Assembly: GCA_017623455.1 (NCBI GenBank)
Contig: JAGAPA010000063.1
Location: forward strand, 1 to 38,281
Direction: 5' to 3'
Length of the DNA: 38,281 nt
DNA from: Clostridia bacterium
GTDB taxonomy: Bacteria > Bacillota > Clostridia > Christensenellales > Pumilibacteraceae
In this document: positions 1 to 8,228 of the stretch, piece after piece
How the letters are laid out: each line of letters opens with the position of its first letter
Position numbering within the stretch: position 1 is the first letter of the stretch
The notes under the pieces: generated by a model
Database searches by the model: none
Seen by the model: the letters and a program-made list of their open reading frames with translations, nothing else
Told to the model about the DNA's origin: nothing
Translations under genes and position numbers: made by a program

Positions 1-430
1 AACCGCTCAAGACCTCCACTTGTATATCAAGGGGAGGGGGACCGCATAGCGGTGGAAGGGATATCTTACAAAGTTAATCAATCACCGTCGGTTTTTTTTC
101 ATATCGACCGTGGCAGATAGGTCTGCACCCAATATCGTTCTTCTCATATTGACTGTGGGTCTGCCCACCCAACCACTCATTCCTCACTCCCCACTCCTTG
201 TTATTGCGAGCAAGCTTAAAGCTTGATCTGCTATTGTTTTTTTACTAAAGTCAAACACTCACCCACCGTCAGTTCTTTTATTTTGGTAGTGATATAGAGT
301 ACCGCACAGCCATTTTTGACCACTGATAAAAAATCGTGACCACCTATTGCACTTTTTACAAAAATCGACAAAAAACCGCATAACGTAGCTCTATTTTGTG
401 TTTTAAGTTGGTTTTAAGTGGTTAATTAGG
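1..430. repeat. Gene-free spacer with short imperfect repeats
   Basis: I see no supportable gene here. The stretch contains short hairpins and degenerate direct repeats. ACCGC/GCGGT form a hairpin near 41-53. Two related units start CATATCGACCGTGG (100) and CATATTGACTGTGG (145); each carries a GGTCTGC(A/C)C stretch and its own small hairpin (GCAGA/TCTGC at 113-126, GTGGG/CCCAC at 155-168). CACCGTC followed by a T-rich run occurs at 83 and again at 264. This looks like decayed copies of a palindromic intergenic repeat family, but no complete element with clean ends is visible. Confidence 0.4.
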
Positions 431-504
431 GGTGAAAAGTGGTTAAAAAACAAAAAAATTCTAAAAAAAATCATAAAAAGTGGTCAAAAGTGGTTGCAAA
501 GTGT
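405..504 (+). promoter_or_regulatory. MraZ-box array (putative operator)
   Basis: Repeats of the type AAAGTGG occur at 436-442, 477-483 and 487-493, with AAAGTGT at 498-504 and weaker copies (AAGTGG 416-421, AAGTTGG 405-411). Copies sit roughly 10-11 bp (one helical turn) or 20 bp apart. The last three lead into, and overlap, the -35 region of the mraZ promoter. MraZ proteins are known to bind tandem short repeats in their own promoter; in Mycoplasma the repeat is AAAGTG(T/G). Autoregulation of the dcw operon by MraZ is therefore the likely role, by inference. Confidence 0.75.
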
Positions 505-523
505 CAAACAGTTGTGCTATAAT
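494..523 (+). promoter_or_regulatory. Sigma-A promoter of mraZ
   Basis: A -35-like TTGCAA at 494-499 and a perfect -10 TATAAT at 518-523 are separated by 18 bp. The predicted start is near 530, about 28 nt ahead of the mraZ start codon. The last MraZ-type repeat overlaps the -35, so bound MraZ would exclude RNA polymerase. Confidence 0.75.
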
Positions 524-557
524 ATATTCACATAGTGTTAAAGGAGGTAAAGCGCGT

Positions 558-995
558 ATGTTGCTGATGGGCGAATATCATCATCAAATAGACGAGAAAA
601 GCAGAATAAGAATACCGGCTAAGCTTAAAGACGCGCTTGGCGAATCTCCCGTAATACTAAAAGGAACGGACGGATGCTTGTTCGTGTACTCGCAAGAGGC
701 TATGAACAACATGTTTGCCACCAAGTTTGCAAACAACGATTTCACACAGGCGGACAAGACCAAGGCTCTTAGACTTCTCACCTCGTCCACCGTGGTAACC
801 GAAGAGGACAAGCAGGGCAGAATTCTTCTTCCCCAAAACCTCATCAAGCATGCAGGCATCGTTAAGAACATCGTAACGATCGGCGCGTTTGACAGAGTGG
901 AAATTTGGAGCGAAGAGAGATGGAACGCATACGCAAACCTCGATTCGGACGGATACGACGAGTGTCTTAAAAAGATTGCGAGCAAGGACGAATAA
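558..995 (+). CDS. mraZ: MraZ, transcriptional regulator of the dcw cluster
   Basis: MraZ is a ring-forming DNA-binding protein that represses the division/cell-wall operon. The 145-residue product has the two tandem AbrB-like halves typical of the family: an N-terminal GEY..IDEKSRIRIPAKL and a second half with DKQGRILLPQNL. Length matches the family (about 140-150). The start is set by AAGGAGG at 541-547, ten bases ahead of ATG 558; an in-frame GTG at 480 lies upstream of the promoter -10 and is rejected. It is the first gene of the operon, ends one base before rsmH begins, and has its likely operator array directly upstream. Confidence 0.96.
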   Translation: MLLMGEYHHQIDEKSRIRIPAKLKDALGESPVILKGTDGCLFVYSQEAMNNMFATKFANNDFTQADKTKALRLLTSSTVVTEEDKQGRILLPQNLIKHAGIVKNIVTIGAFDRVEIWSEERWNAYANLDSDGYDECLKKIASKDE

Positions 996-996
996 T

Positions 997-1917
997 ATGA
1001 GTTATCACGTTCCCGTTTTATACAACGAATGTTTGGATAACCTTGCCGTAAAAAAGGGTGCGACCTACTTTGACGGAACGTTGGGCGGTGCAGGGCATTC
1101 CGAGGGAATACTCATGCGAGGCGGAAACCTTATCGCGACCGATCTTGACAAAGACGCAATTGCAAACGCAAAGGTTAGACTTGCAAAGCCCGAATACGAG
1201 GGAAAATTCACGTTAGTTCGCGACAACTACAAAAATTTTATTAACATCTTGGATTCGCTTGGCGTAGATAAGATAGACGGAGCACTGCTCGATCTTGGAA
1301 TTTCTTCTCACCAGATAGACGAACCTGAGCGCGGATTTTCGTACAGATTTGACGGAAGATTGGATATGCGAATGAGCGACGAGCAACCTCTATCCGCATA
1401 CGACGTAGTAAATACGTACAGCGAAGAAAAGCTTGCCGATATCTTATATCTTTATGCAGAAGAGAGATTTTCCCGTCGCATAGCAAGGAACGTAGTAAAC
1501 GCAAGAAAAAACAAACCTATCGAAACAACGTTAGAGCTTGCCGAGATAGTAAAACAGAGCGTACCTATGCAGGCTCAGAAAAATGGACACCCTGCAAAAA
1601 AGACCTTTCAGGCAATACGCATAGAGGTAAACGGTGAGCTTAGCGGACTTGACGAGGTTATCGAAGACATCATATCAAGGCTAAACAGCGGATCACGACT
1701 GTGTATAATCACGTTCCATTCGCTTGAGGACAGAATAGTAAAAAAGGCGTTCGCATTACATTCAACAGACTGTATTTGCGACAAAAAATTACCGATCTGC
1801 ATTTGCGGACATAAAGCATCGGTAAAATCGCTCGGAAAAATAAAACCGACAAAAGAGGAACTGGAAAATAACTCCAGAAGCGCAAGCGCAACGTTGAGGA
1901 TTATCGAAAAAATATAG
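997..1917 (+). CDS. rsmH: 16S rRNA (cytosine1402-N4)-methyltransferase
   Basis: RsmH (MraW) methylates N4 of C1402 in the 16S rRNA decoding centre using S-adenosylmethionine. The 306-residue product starts MSYHVPVLYNE and carries the SAM-binding region YFDGTLGGAGHSEGIL, the DLGISSHQID motif with GFSYRFDGRLDMRM, and the C-terminal IITFHSLEDRIVK and RSASATLRIIEKI motifs. All are diagnostic and the length is normal. ATG 997 is chosen because the protein aligns from HVPVL onward; the upstream extension (889) overlaps mraZ and is not family-like. It is the standard second gene of the dcw operon. Confidence 0.97.
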   Translation: MSYHVPVLYNECLDNLAVKKGATYFDGTLGGAGHSEGILMRGGNLIATDLDKDAIANAKVRLAKPEYEGKFTLVRDNYKNFINILDSLGVDKIDGALLDLGISSHQIDEPERGFSYRFDGRLDMRMSDEQPLSAYDVVNTYSEEKLADILYLYAEERFSRRIARNVVNARKNKPIETTLELAEIVKQSVPMQAQKNGHPAKKTFQAIRIEVNGELSGLDEVIEDIISRLNSGSRLCIITFHSLEDRIVKKAFALHSTDCICDKKLPICICGHKASVKSLGKIKPTKEELENNSRSASATLRIIEKI

Positions 1918-1952
1918 AAAAGCAGTAATAAAAAAGGACGGAGGTTAATATT

Positions 1953-2528
1953 ATGGTAACAATAACACCTGAAACCATTAATGAAAAAGAAAGAAGATAC
2001 GGAATCGGTTACAGACCCGTAACTCGTAGCAATACAGAGGTAAAAAGAATAACCGACGAGTCTATCTTTGTTCCTGAAAAGGAAGAAACAGTAGAAAGAA
2101 GAATCTCCGTTGCAAAAAAATCGGAAACTCCGGTTGTCAAGGCAGAGCCTAAAGCCGAGATAGAAACAATTACCGGACTTTCCGTAAAGAGCAAAGTTTT
2201 GCTTGGTTTGTACGTTGGAATAGCGTTCATTCTTTCAATAATCGTTGCTGTTACCGGCATAATTATAGGAAACAACGTAAAAACGGTAAGCGCGCTTGAA
2301 AGTCAGGTAAAAACCGCGTCCGCAGTAGTAGGCGTACAGAATTCTCAGCTTGACGAGCTCGAGTCGGAAAGCAATATCGCTTCCAAAGCAACTGCTGACG
2401 GCATGGTAGAAACCGAGGTGGACGGAACTATCGTTCTTATCCCCGTAGGACAGAGCGCTTCTTATTCTTCTTCCACAAACGTATTCGACGTTTTCTGCGA
2501 TTGGTTTTCGGGAGTGCTCGGAGGCTAA
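1953..2528 (+). CDS. FtsL/DivIC-like single-pass division protein
   Basis: A 191-residue protein in the position always held by ftsL, between rsmH and the division PBP. It has a charged cytoplasmic N-terminus of about 80 residues, one membrane segment (roughly residues 84-108, LLGLYVGIAFILSIIVAVTG) and a short outer segment beginning with heptad-like ALESQVKTASAVVGVQNSQLDELES. Topology and context fit FtsL, which pairs with DivIC and FtsQ and activates the FtsW-PBP synthase. Sequence similarity to known FtsL is too weak to see by eye. The long cytoplasmic tail and the C-terminal end (FDVFCDWFSGVLGG) are unusual. GGAGG precedes ATG 1953. Confidence 0.7.
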   Translation: MVTITPETINEKERRYGIGYRPVTRSNTEVKRITDESIFVPEKEETVERRISVAKKSETPVVKAEPKAEIETITGLSVKSKVLLGLYVGIAFILSIIVAVTGIIIGNNVKTVSALESQVKTASAVVGVQNSQLDELESESNIASKATADGMVETEVDGTIVLIPVGQSASYSSSTNVFDVFCDWFSGVLGG

Positions 2529-2534
2529 AACTAA

Positions 2535-4418
2535 TTGAATAACAGTTTGGTAAAAACACGAATGAGGCTATTGATTGCATATTTGTCAATAGCCTTTATT
2601 TTTATCCTTCTCGCCGTTCGCCTGTTCGTTGTCTGCGTGGCAGACAGCGATTTTCTCGTACAGCGAGGCAACGAACAATGGTACCGCGATCTTCCCCTAA
2701 AGGCAGCCCGTGGCGAAATTACCGACAGATACGGTAACGTGATAGTGGGAAATAAATCGGTTTACACCGTATACGTAAGACCGAGAAGCGTTACCGATCC
2801 GCAAAAGGTAGCGCACGCACTGTCTGTATTGCTTGATTTAGACGAGCAAAAACTGTACGCGAAAATAACGTCCTCAACGGTGGGTGAGATAACGGTAAAA
2901 AAGAACGTGGCGCCAAAAGAAGCTAACCGTATTCGCGAAATGGCGATAGACGGCGTATATCTTACGTCGGACAGTCAAAGAGATTATCCGTACAGCGAGT
3001 ACCTTGCCCAAGTTGTGGGGTATACAAATATTGACAACGAAGGGCAAAACGGCTTGGAGGGATATTATGACAAAATGCTCAAGGGCGTGGACGGCGCGCT
3101 TTTGGTCGAGTCTGACAACAAGGGAAGCGAGATATCTCCCTTGTATTCGTACGTTTCCCCCATAAAGGGCGCTCAGCTTACCACAACTATAGATATCAAC
3201 GTTCAGGCTTTTTGCGAAAACGCAATAAAGGTTGCTAAGGCGCAATGGAATTGCAAGCGAGCAAGCATGATAGTTATGGATGTAAACGACGGAGGTATTG
3301 TGGCAATGTGTTCTACGCCCACGTACGACCTCAACTCTTTACCGAGAAACGATATCAATATGCTTAACGCGTACAGCAAAAATTCTATGATAGTGGACGT
3401 TTACGAACCGGGTTCAACGTTCAAGATTTTTACAACCGCGCTTTGTATAGAATACGGTAAAGTGAATGAAAATAGCAGGTTTTACTGCCCCGGCTACAGG
3501 ATAGTGGACGGTCAGCGCATAAAGTGCTGGCGAAGCAAAGGCCACGGCAGTCAGGATTTGTCTGAGGGTGTAATGAACAGCTGTAACTGTGTTTTTATGG
3601 ATCTTGCGCTGTCAATGGGTGTGGAAAAGTTCTATCAAGGCTTGAGAAAATTCGGGTTCGGAGCAAAAACGGGAATAGATTTTTTTGGCGAAAGCAGTGG
3701 ACTCTTAATGCGTGAAAGCTCGGTAAAAACCGTAGATCTTGCGCGCATCGGCTTTGGTCAGGCGGTGGCGGTAACCCCCGTACAACTTCTGTCATCCGTG
3801 TGCGCAACGGTAAACGGAGGATATAGCGTAAAACCGCATTTTGTTACCAAAATCTCAAATACGTATGGCAATATTATATACAATTACGAAAAAACGACTG
3901 AGCGTATTTTGTCTGAAAGCACAAGCAAAAAAATGCGAGAACTGCTCGAAAACGTAGTAAGCAAGGGTAGTGGAAAAAAGGCGGGAGTGAGCGGATACAG
4001 AATAGGCGGAAAAACAGGAACTGCGCAAAAGTACGAAAACGGGGTTATAGCACAGGGAAAGTACGTGTCGTCGTTCGTGGGGTTTGCTCCTGCAGACGAA
4101 CCAAAGTACGCAATACTTATGATCGTCGACGAGCCGTCCTCTTACGCGTATTACGGATCGATAGTCGCCGCACCTGCCGTATCCGACGTTTTTTCCAAAA
4201 TTTTCGAGTATGAAAAAATTGAGCCTACGATGTCGGAAAGCATAGAGTATACGGATATGCCCAACTTAGAAGGAGTTAGTTACAGCGAGGCGGTAAAGTT
4301 GCTAAAGTCACGTTCGCTCAACTTTGAGGTTCAGGGCGAGGGCGATATCGTTATATCCACCCTACCGCTTGGCGGAGAAAGAATAGCCAAAGGCGACGTG
4401 GTGCTTTTGAGAACATAA
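2535..4418 (+). CDS. Class B penicillin-binding protein with PASTA domain (SpoVD/PBP2B type)
   Basis: D,D-transpeptidase that cross-links septal or spore peptidoglycan, partner of FtsW. The 627 residues contain a signal anchor (about 12-33), a PBP dimerisation region (about 50-205), and a transpeptidase domain with the nucleophile motif STFK (Ser294), SCN and KTGT. A single C-terminal PASTA domain begins at about DMPNLEGVSYSEA. PASTA plus dcw position fits SpoVD or PBP2B of Firmicutes; which of the two cannot be decided. The start is taken as TTG 2535, 11 bases after GGAGG; ATG 2562 is an alternative but lacks a ribosome-binding site. The gene follows the ftsL-like gene after only 6 bases. 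Confidence 0.92.
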   Translation: MNNSLVKTRMRLLIAYLSIAFIFILLAVRLFVVCVADSDFLVQRGNEQWYRDLPLKAARGEITDRYGNVIVGNKSVYTVYVRPRSVTDPQKVAHALSVLLDLDEQKLYAKITSSTVGEITVKKNVAPKEANRIREMAIDGVYLTSDSQRDYPYSEYLAQVVGYTNIDNEGQNGLEGYYDKMLKGVDGALLVESDNKGSEISPLYSYVSPIKGAQLTTTIDINVQAFCENAIKVAKAQWNCKRASMIVMDVNDGGIVAMCSTPTYDLNSLPRNDINMLNAYSKNSMIVDVYEPGSTFKIFTTALCIEYGKVNENSRFYCPGYRIVDGQRIKCWRSKGHGSQDLSEGVMNSCNCVFMDLALSMGVEKFYQGLRKFGFGAKTGIDFFGESSGLLMRESSVKTVDLARIGFGQAVAVTPVQLLSSVCATVNGGYSVKPHFVTKISNTYGNIIYNYEKTTERILSESTSKKMRELLENVVSKGSGKKAGVSGYRIGGKTGTAQKYENGVIAQGKYVSSFVGFAPADEPKYAILMIVDEPSSYAYYGSIVAAPAVSDVFSKIFEYEKIEPTMSESIEYTDMPNLEGVSYSEAVKLLKSRSLNFEVQGEGDIVISTLPLGGERIAKGDVVLLRT

Positions 4419-4448
4419 TGTCAAAAAAGGTCTGTTTTTGCTATGCCG

Positions 4449-4477
4449 TTGCATTTTTACGGGCAATGGACTATAGT
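4449..4477 (+). promoter_or_regulatory. Internal sigma-A promoter before murE
   Basis: TTGCAT at 4449-4454 and TATAGT at 4472-4477 are separated by exactly 17 bp. The predicted start near 4484 leaves a short leader with AGGAGG ahead of the murE ATG. This would let murE and downstream genes be transcribed independently of mraZ. Confidence 0.55.
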
Positions 4478-4496
4478 ATATAACAGGAGGCACAAT

Positions 4497-5927
4497 ATGA
4501 AACTTTCACAAATCCTTAACGACGTTGGTGTTTATGGAGATATCGAAATAACTTCGCTTGCATTCGATACATCCGAGGTAAAGGACGGCTCGCTGTTTTT
4601 TTGCCTTAGCGGATCCAGATACGACGGACACGAATATATAAGCATTGCAAAAAGCAGAGGGGCAGTGTGCGCCGTTGTCGAAAAAGACGTTAAAGCAGAT
4701 ATTCCTATAATACAAGTACCCTCAACCCGAAAGGCGCTTGCGCTGTGTTCCGGAGCTTTTTACGGCAATCCGTCCGAAAAACTAACTCTTATCGGAGTAA
4801 CGGGCACCAACGGAAAAACGAGTACTTCGTATATGATAAAGGCTATTTTGGAAAAGGCAGGCTACAAGACGGGAATGATAGGAACAAACGGCATTTACGT
4901 TGGCTCAGACCGCTACGAAACAAAGCTTACCACTCCCGATCCTATCGAGTACAATGCAATGCTCGCGCTTATGGTAGATAGCGGAGTAAAGGTTGCGGTA
5001 AGCGAGGTGTCGGCTCATTCCCTTGCCTTAAACAAGGTGGACGGAATAAAATACGATATAGTTTGCTTTACCAATTTTACCCGAGATCACCTTGATTTTT
5101 TCGGTGATATGGAAGAATATAAAAAGGCTAAGCTTCGCCTGTTTGGTAGTGGTTTTGCCAATACGTGTGTTGTAAACGCGGACGACGAAACGGGTAGGGA
5201 GATTGCTCGTACGTATAGCGGAAAGACGGTAACGTACGGTATCGACAACCCTGCCGACGTGTTTGCCGTAGACGAGGAGTTCGGGGAAGACGGAGTTAAA
5301 TTCGTAATGAACGTAATGGACGATATCGCGTACGTAAAGAGCAATCTTTGCGGAAGATTTAACGTGTATAACATTATGTGTGCATCGGCTGTTGCGCATC
5401 TTCTCGGAATTTCCGTCAGAACGATAGAGGAGGGTATACGCAGTATAAAGCGCGTAGACGGGCGGTTTAATATAATTTCGGCAAAAGATACGAGCATAAT
5501 TATAGACTTTGCGCATACCGACGATGGACTTAAAAACGCAATATCTTCCATTCGTGAGTTTTCCAAGGGTAGGATAATAACAGTGTTCGGGTGTGGTGGC
5601 GATAGGGATAAAGCAAAGCGTCCGCTTATGGGTGAGGTGGCGACGGAGCTGTCGGATTTTTGCATAATAACGTCTGATAATCCGCGCTCTGAAAAACCAA
5701 TCGATATAGTAAACGATATAAAAAGCGGAATAAAAAAGGACAACTACGAGGTTTTGCTAAAGCGAAAGGAAGCAATCCGATACGCACTGAATATGGCGCA
5801 AAAGGACGACATAATATTTATTGCGGGCAAGGGCGCAGAGCAGTATCAGGAAATTGACGGGATAAAGTACGAGTATAACGACGAAAAATATATAATGGAG
5901 CTTATCAAGGAGGAGTTTATCGTATGA
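4497..5927 (+). CDS. murE: UDP-MurNAc-L-Ala-D-Glu:meso-diaminopimelate ligase
   Basis: MurE adds the third residue to the peptidoglycan stem peptide in the cytoplasm, with ATP. The 476-residue product has the Mur ligase N-terminal domain (VKDGSLFFCLSG), the ATP-binding GVTGTNGKTST loop, the central FTRDHLDFFGD motif and the C-terminal domain. TSDNPRSEKP contains DNPR, the signature of meso-diaminopimelate-adding MurE, so this organism probably has mDAP peptidoglycan. ATG 4497 is chosen because AGGAGG lies just upstream; an in-frame ATG at 4443 has none. It overlaps mraY by 4 bases (ATGA). The usual neighbour murF is missing. Confidence 0.95.
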   Translation: MKLSQILNDVGVYGDIEITSLAFDTSEVKDGSLFFCLSGSRYDGHEYISIAKSRGAVCAVVEKDVKADIPIIQVPSTRKALALCSGAFYGNPSEKLTLIGVTGTNGKTSTSYMIKAILEKAGYKTGMIGTNGIYVGSDRYETKLTTPDPIEYNAMLALMVDSGVKVAVSEVSAHSLALNKVDGIKYDIVCFTNFTRDHLDFFGDMEEYKKAKLRLFGSGFANTCVVNADDETGREIARTYSGKTVTYGIDNPADVFAVDEEFGEDGVKFVMNVMDDIAYVKSNLCGRFNVYNIMCASAVAHLLGISVRTIEEGIRSIKRVDGRFNIISAKDTSIIIDFAHTDDGLKNAISSIREFSKGRIITVFGCGGDRDKAKRPLMGEVATELSDFCIITSDNPRSEKPIDIVNDIKSGIKKDNYEVLLKRKEAIRYALNMAQKDDIIFIAGKGAEQYQEIDGIKYEYNDEKYIMELIKEEFIV

Positions 5928-6913
5928 TGCTTGCCTTGTCGTCGGCTGTTGCGCTTGTTTTATCCGCAATAGCCGTACCCGTTATAATAGCAGTAGACAA
6001 ACGCCTTAAGGTAGGTCAGCCCGTCCTTTCCTACGTTGACAACCATAAATCCAAAAGCGGAACTCCCACCTTTGGAGGAATTGCGTTTACTGCCGCAACG
6101 GTGATTGCCGTTTTGATTTTTGTCCGAGGCGGAAAAAGTCTGGCGCTCATGTGTCTTGCCGTATGCTTTGCTTACGGTGTAATAGGGTTTACCGACGATT
6201 TTATAAAAACGCGATCCAAGCAAAATAAGGGACTTAGTGCTATCCAAAAAATAATTTTTCAAACCGCAGTAAGCATTATCGTGGCGGTTTATGCGTATAG
6301 CGAACCCAACGTGTCGGATTCGATTATACTCCCGTTTTCGCTTAATTCCTTCAGCCTCGGTTATTTCGCAATTCCGTATTACGTGTTCATATTTCTGGCG
6401 TTTACGAACGCTGTAAATTTAGCGGACGGATTGGACGGGCTTGCAGGAAAGACGTCGGTGGTGTACCTTGTTTTCTTTGCCATTATAATGTGGATATATA
6501 CGTACGTAAGAGGAACGACAGAGGAGGTGGACAACCTTATACTTTTTGCGCTAAGTCTTGCGAGCGCGGTTTGCGGATTTTTACTGTATAATAGCTTCCC
6601 TGCAAAGATATTTATGGGAGATACGGGCTCTCTTGCATTGGGCGGAGGTATAGGCGCGCTTGCAGTGCTGAGCCGTCTTTCGCTGTACGCTCCCATGCTT
6701 GGAATAATGTTCGTTCTAACCTGTCTGTCCGACGTTATTCAAGTGGCATATTTCAAAAAAACAGGCAAACGTATCTTTGTTATGGCGCCACTTCATCACC
6801 ATTTCGAGCGTAAGGGTGTGCATGAAAATAAAATCGTTACCGCGTATTCCTGCATTACTCTTTTGTCCGGTCTTGTTTGCGTTGTTATCACTCTTGCGGT
6901 AAGCGGTCATTAA
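5924..6913 (+). CDS. mraY: Phospho-MurNAc-pentapeptide transferase
   Basis: MraY transfers phospho-MurNAc-pentapeptide from UDP to undecaprenyl phosphate, giving lipid I. This 329-residue protein is polytopic (about ten membrane segments) and has the family signatures: GTPTFGGIAF, the GFTDDFIK aspartate pair, NAVNLADGLDGLAG, FMGDTGSLALGG and APLHHHFERKG. The length is normal. Translation is probably coupled to murE through the ATGA overlap; tandem ATGs at 5924 and 5927 are both possible starts. Confidence 0.97.
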   Translation: MMLALSSAVALVLSAIAVPVIIAVDKRLKVGQPVLSYVDNHKSKSGTPTFGGIAFTAATVIAVLIFVRGGKSLALMCLAVCFAYGVIGFTDDFIKTRSKQNKGLSAIQKIIFQTAVSIIVAVYAYSEPNVSDSIILPFSLNSFSLGYFAIPYYVFIFLAFTNAVNLADGLDGLAGKTSVVYLVFFAIIMWIYTYVRGTTEEVDNLILFALSLASAVCGFLLYNSFPAKIFMGDTGSLALGGGIGALAVLSRLSLYAPMLGIMFVLTCLSDVIQVAYFKKTGKRIFVMAPLHHHFERKGVHENKIVTAYSCITLLSGLVCVVITLAVSGH

Positions 6914-6953
6914 TTAAAGTTTTTCGGCATAGATTATAAAAAAGGAGTAATCT

Positions 6954-8228
6954 ATGTCGGATTTTTTTAACGGAAAAAAAGTGCTTGTGGCAGGAGTTGG
7001 AGTGAGCGGAACGGGAGCGAAGGAAGCGCTTTTAGAGCTTAACGTTCCCGTTTGTACTTACTGCGACGGAGAGCCGTTTAAGAGCGATGACTACGGCGCG
7101 ATAATCTTAAGTCCGTCGTTTGAAAAAACACACTTTTTGTACGCGTTTGCAAAAGAACGGAACGTGCCGATAATGAGTGAGTATGAGCTTGGCTGTGCGC
7201 TCAACGAAAAACCGCTTATTGCGGTAACGGGCACAAACGGTAAAACCACGGTTGTGGGCATGATAGACAGTATTTTCACGCTTTCGCAAAAAACCGCATT
7301 ATGCGGAAACGTGGGGGTATCGTTCGCCTCTCTTGCCGCGGGCGGAAATTACGACGTTGCAATAACCGAGGTGTCCAGCTTTCAGTTGGAGCAAACTTCC
7401 TATATGCATCCGCACGTGGCTGTAATTACAAATATAACGCCCGATCATCTGATTCGTCACAAAACTATGGAAGAGTACTCAAAGATTAAGTATTCGATAA
7501 CCGCGCATCAAAACAGCGACGACTGGCTTGTGCTTCCGTACGAGTCGGAACTTTACGGACTTGCTCAGCTTAGTACGAGAGCAAAGGTTGCGTACGTCAG
7601 CACTCATAAAAAAACAGACGGAGCATATATCAAAGACGGTGCGGTTTATTTTTACGGCGAGCATATAACCGCGCTCCCGAATCAAGAATATCTGTCAATA
7701 CCGCACAACGTGGAAAACGCGTTGTTTGCTGTTGCGGTAAGCAAAATTTTCGGGATAAGTAACGAAGATATAAAACTCGGGCTCGAACGGTTTGCGCCTC
7801 GCGACCACAGAATACAGCTTGTAAACGTGATAAACGGAGTACGCTTTTACAACGATTCCAAAAGCACTAACGTGGATTCCACGCTAAAAGCTCTCCTTTC
7901 CATGAAAGGTAGTGTGGCTCTCATTCTCGGCGGAAGCGAAAAGGGGCTTGATTATGCCGATTTGTTCAAAAAACTCACTAACGTTATAAGGATTTGCGTA
8001 ATAGGCGAGATAGCAGATTCTCTAATCGTTACGGCAAAAGAATACGGATTTTCGGAAATATACAAATGCGAAGATATAGAAAAAGCCACGGTGTGCGCAT
8101 ACCTCGTTTCCCCCGATAACGTGTTGCTCTCCCCGGGCTCGGCAAGTTACGGTATGTTTGCCTCGTACAAACAGCGCGGTGAAAAATTTATACAGGCGGT
8201 TATGAGGATTGCGAATGGAAAACTCTAA
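6954..8228 (+). CDS. murD: UDP-MurNAc-L-alanine:D-glutamate ligase
   Basis: MurD adds D-glutamate to UDP-MurNAc-L-Ala. The 424 residues show a Rossmann-like N-terminal domain (GKKVLVAGVGVSGTGAKEAL), the ATP-binding VTGTNGKTT loop, the central TNITPDHLIRH motif and the C-terminal FYNDSKSTN motif. The length is slightly short for the family (about 450) but every motif is present. AAGGAG precedes ATG 6954. The 3' end overlaps ftsW by 14 bases, suggesting coupled translation. Confidence 0.95.
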   Translation: MSDFFNGKKVLVAGVGVSGTGAKEALLELNVPVCTYCDGEPFKSDDYGAIILSPSFEKTHFLYAFAKERNVPIMSEYELGCALNEKPLIAVTGTNGKTTVVGMIDSIFTLSQKTALCGNVGVSFASLAAGGNYDVAITEVSSFQLEQTSYMHPHVAVITNITPDHLIRHKTMEEYSKIKYSITAHQNSDDWLVLPYESELYGLAQLSTRAKVAYVSTHKKTDGAYIKDGAVYFYGEHITALPNQEYLSIPHNVENALFAVAVSKIFGISNEDIKLGLERFAPRDHRIQLVNVINGVRFYNDSKSTNVDSTLKALLSMKGSVALILGGSEKGLDYADLFKKLTNVIRICVIGEIADSLIVTAKEYGFSEIYKCEDIEKATVCAYLVSPDNVLLSPGSASYGMFASYKQRGEKFIQAVMRIANGKL

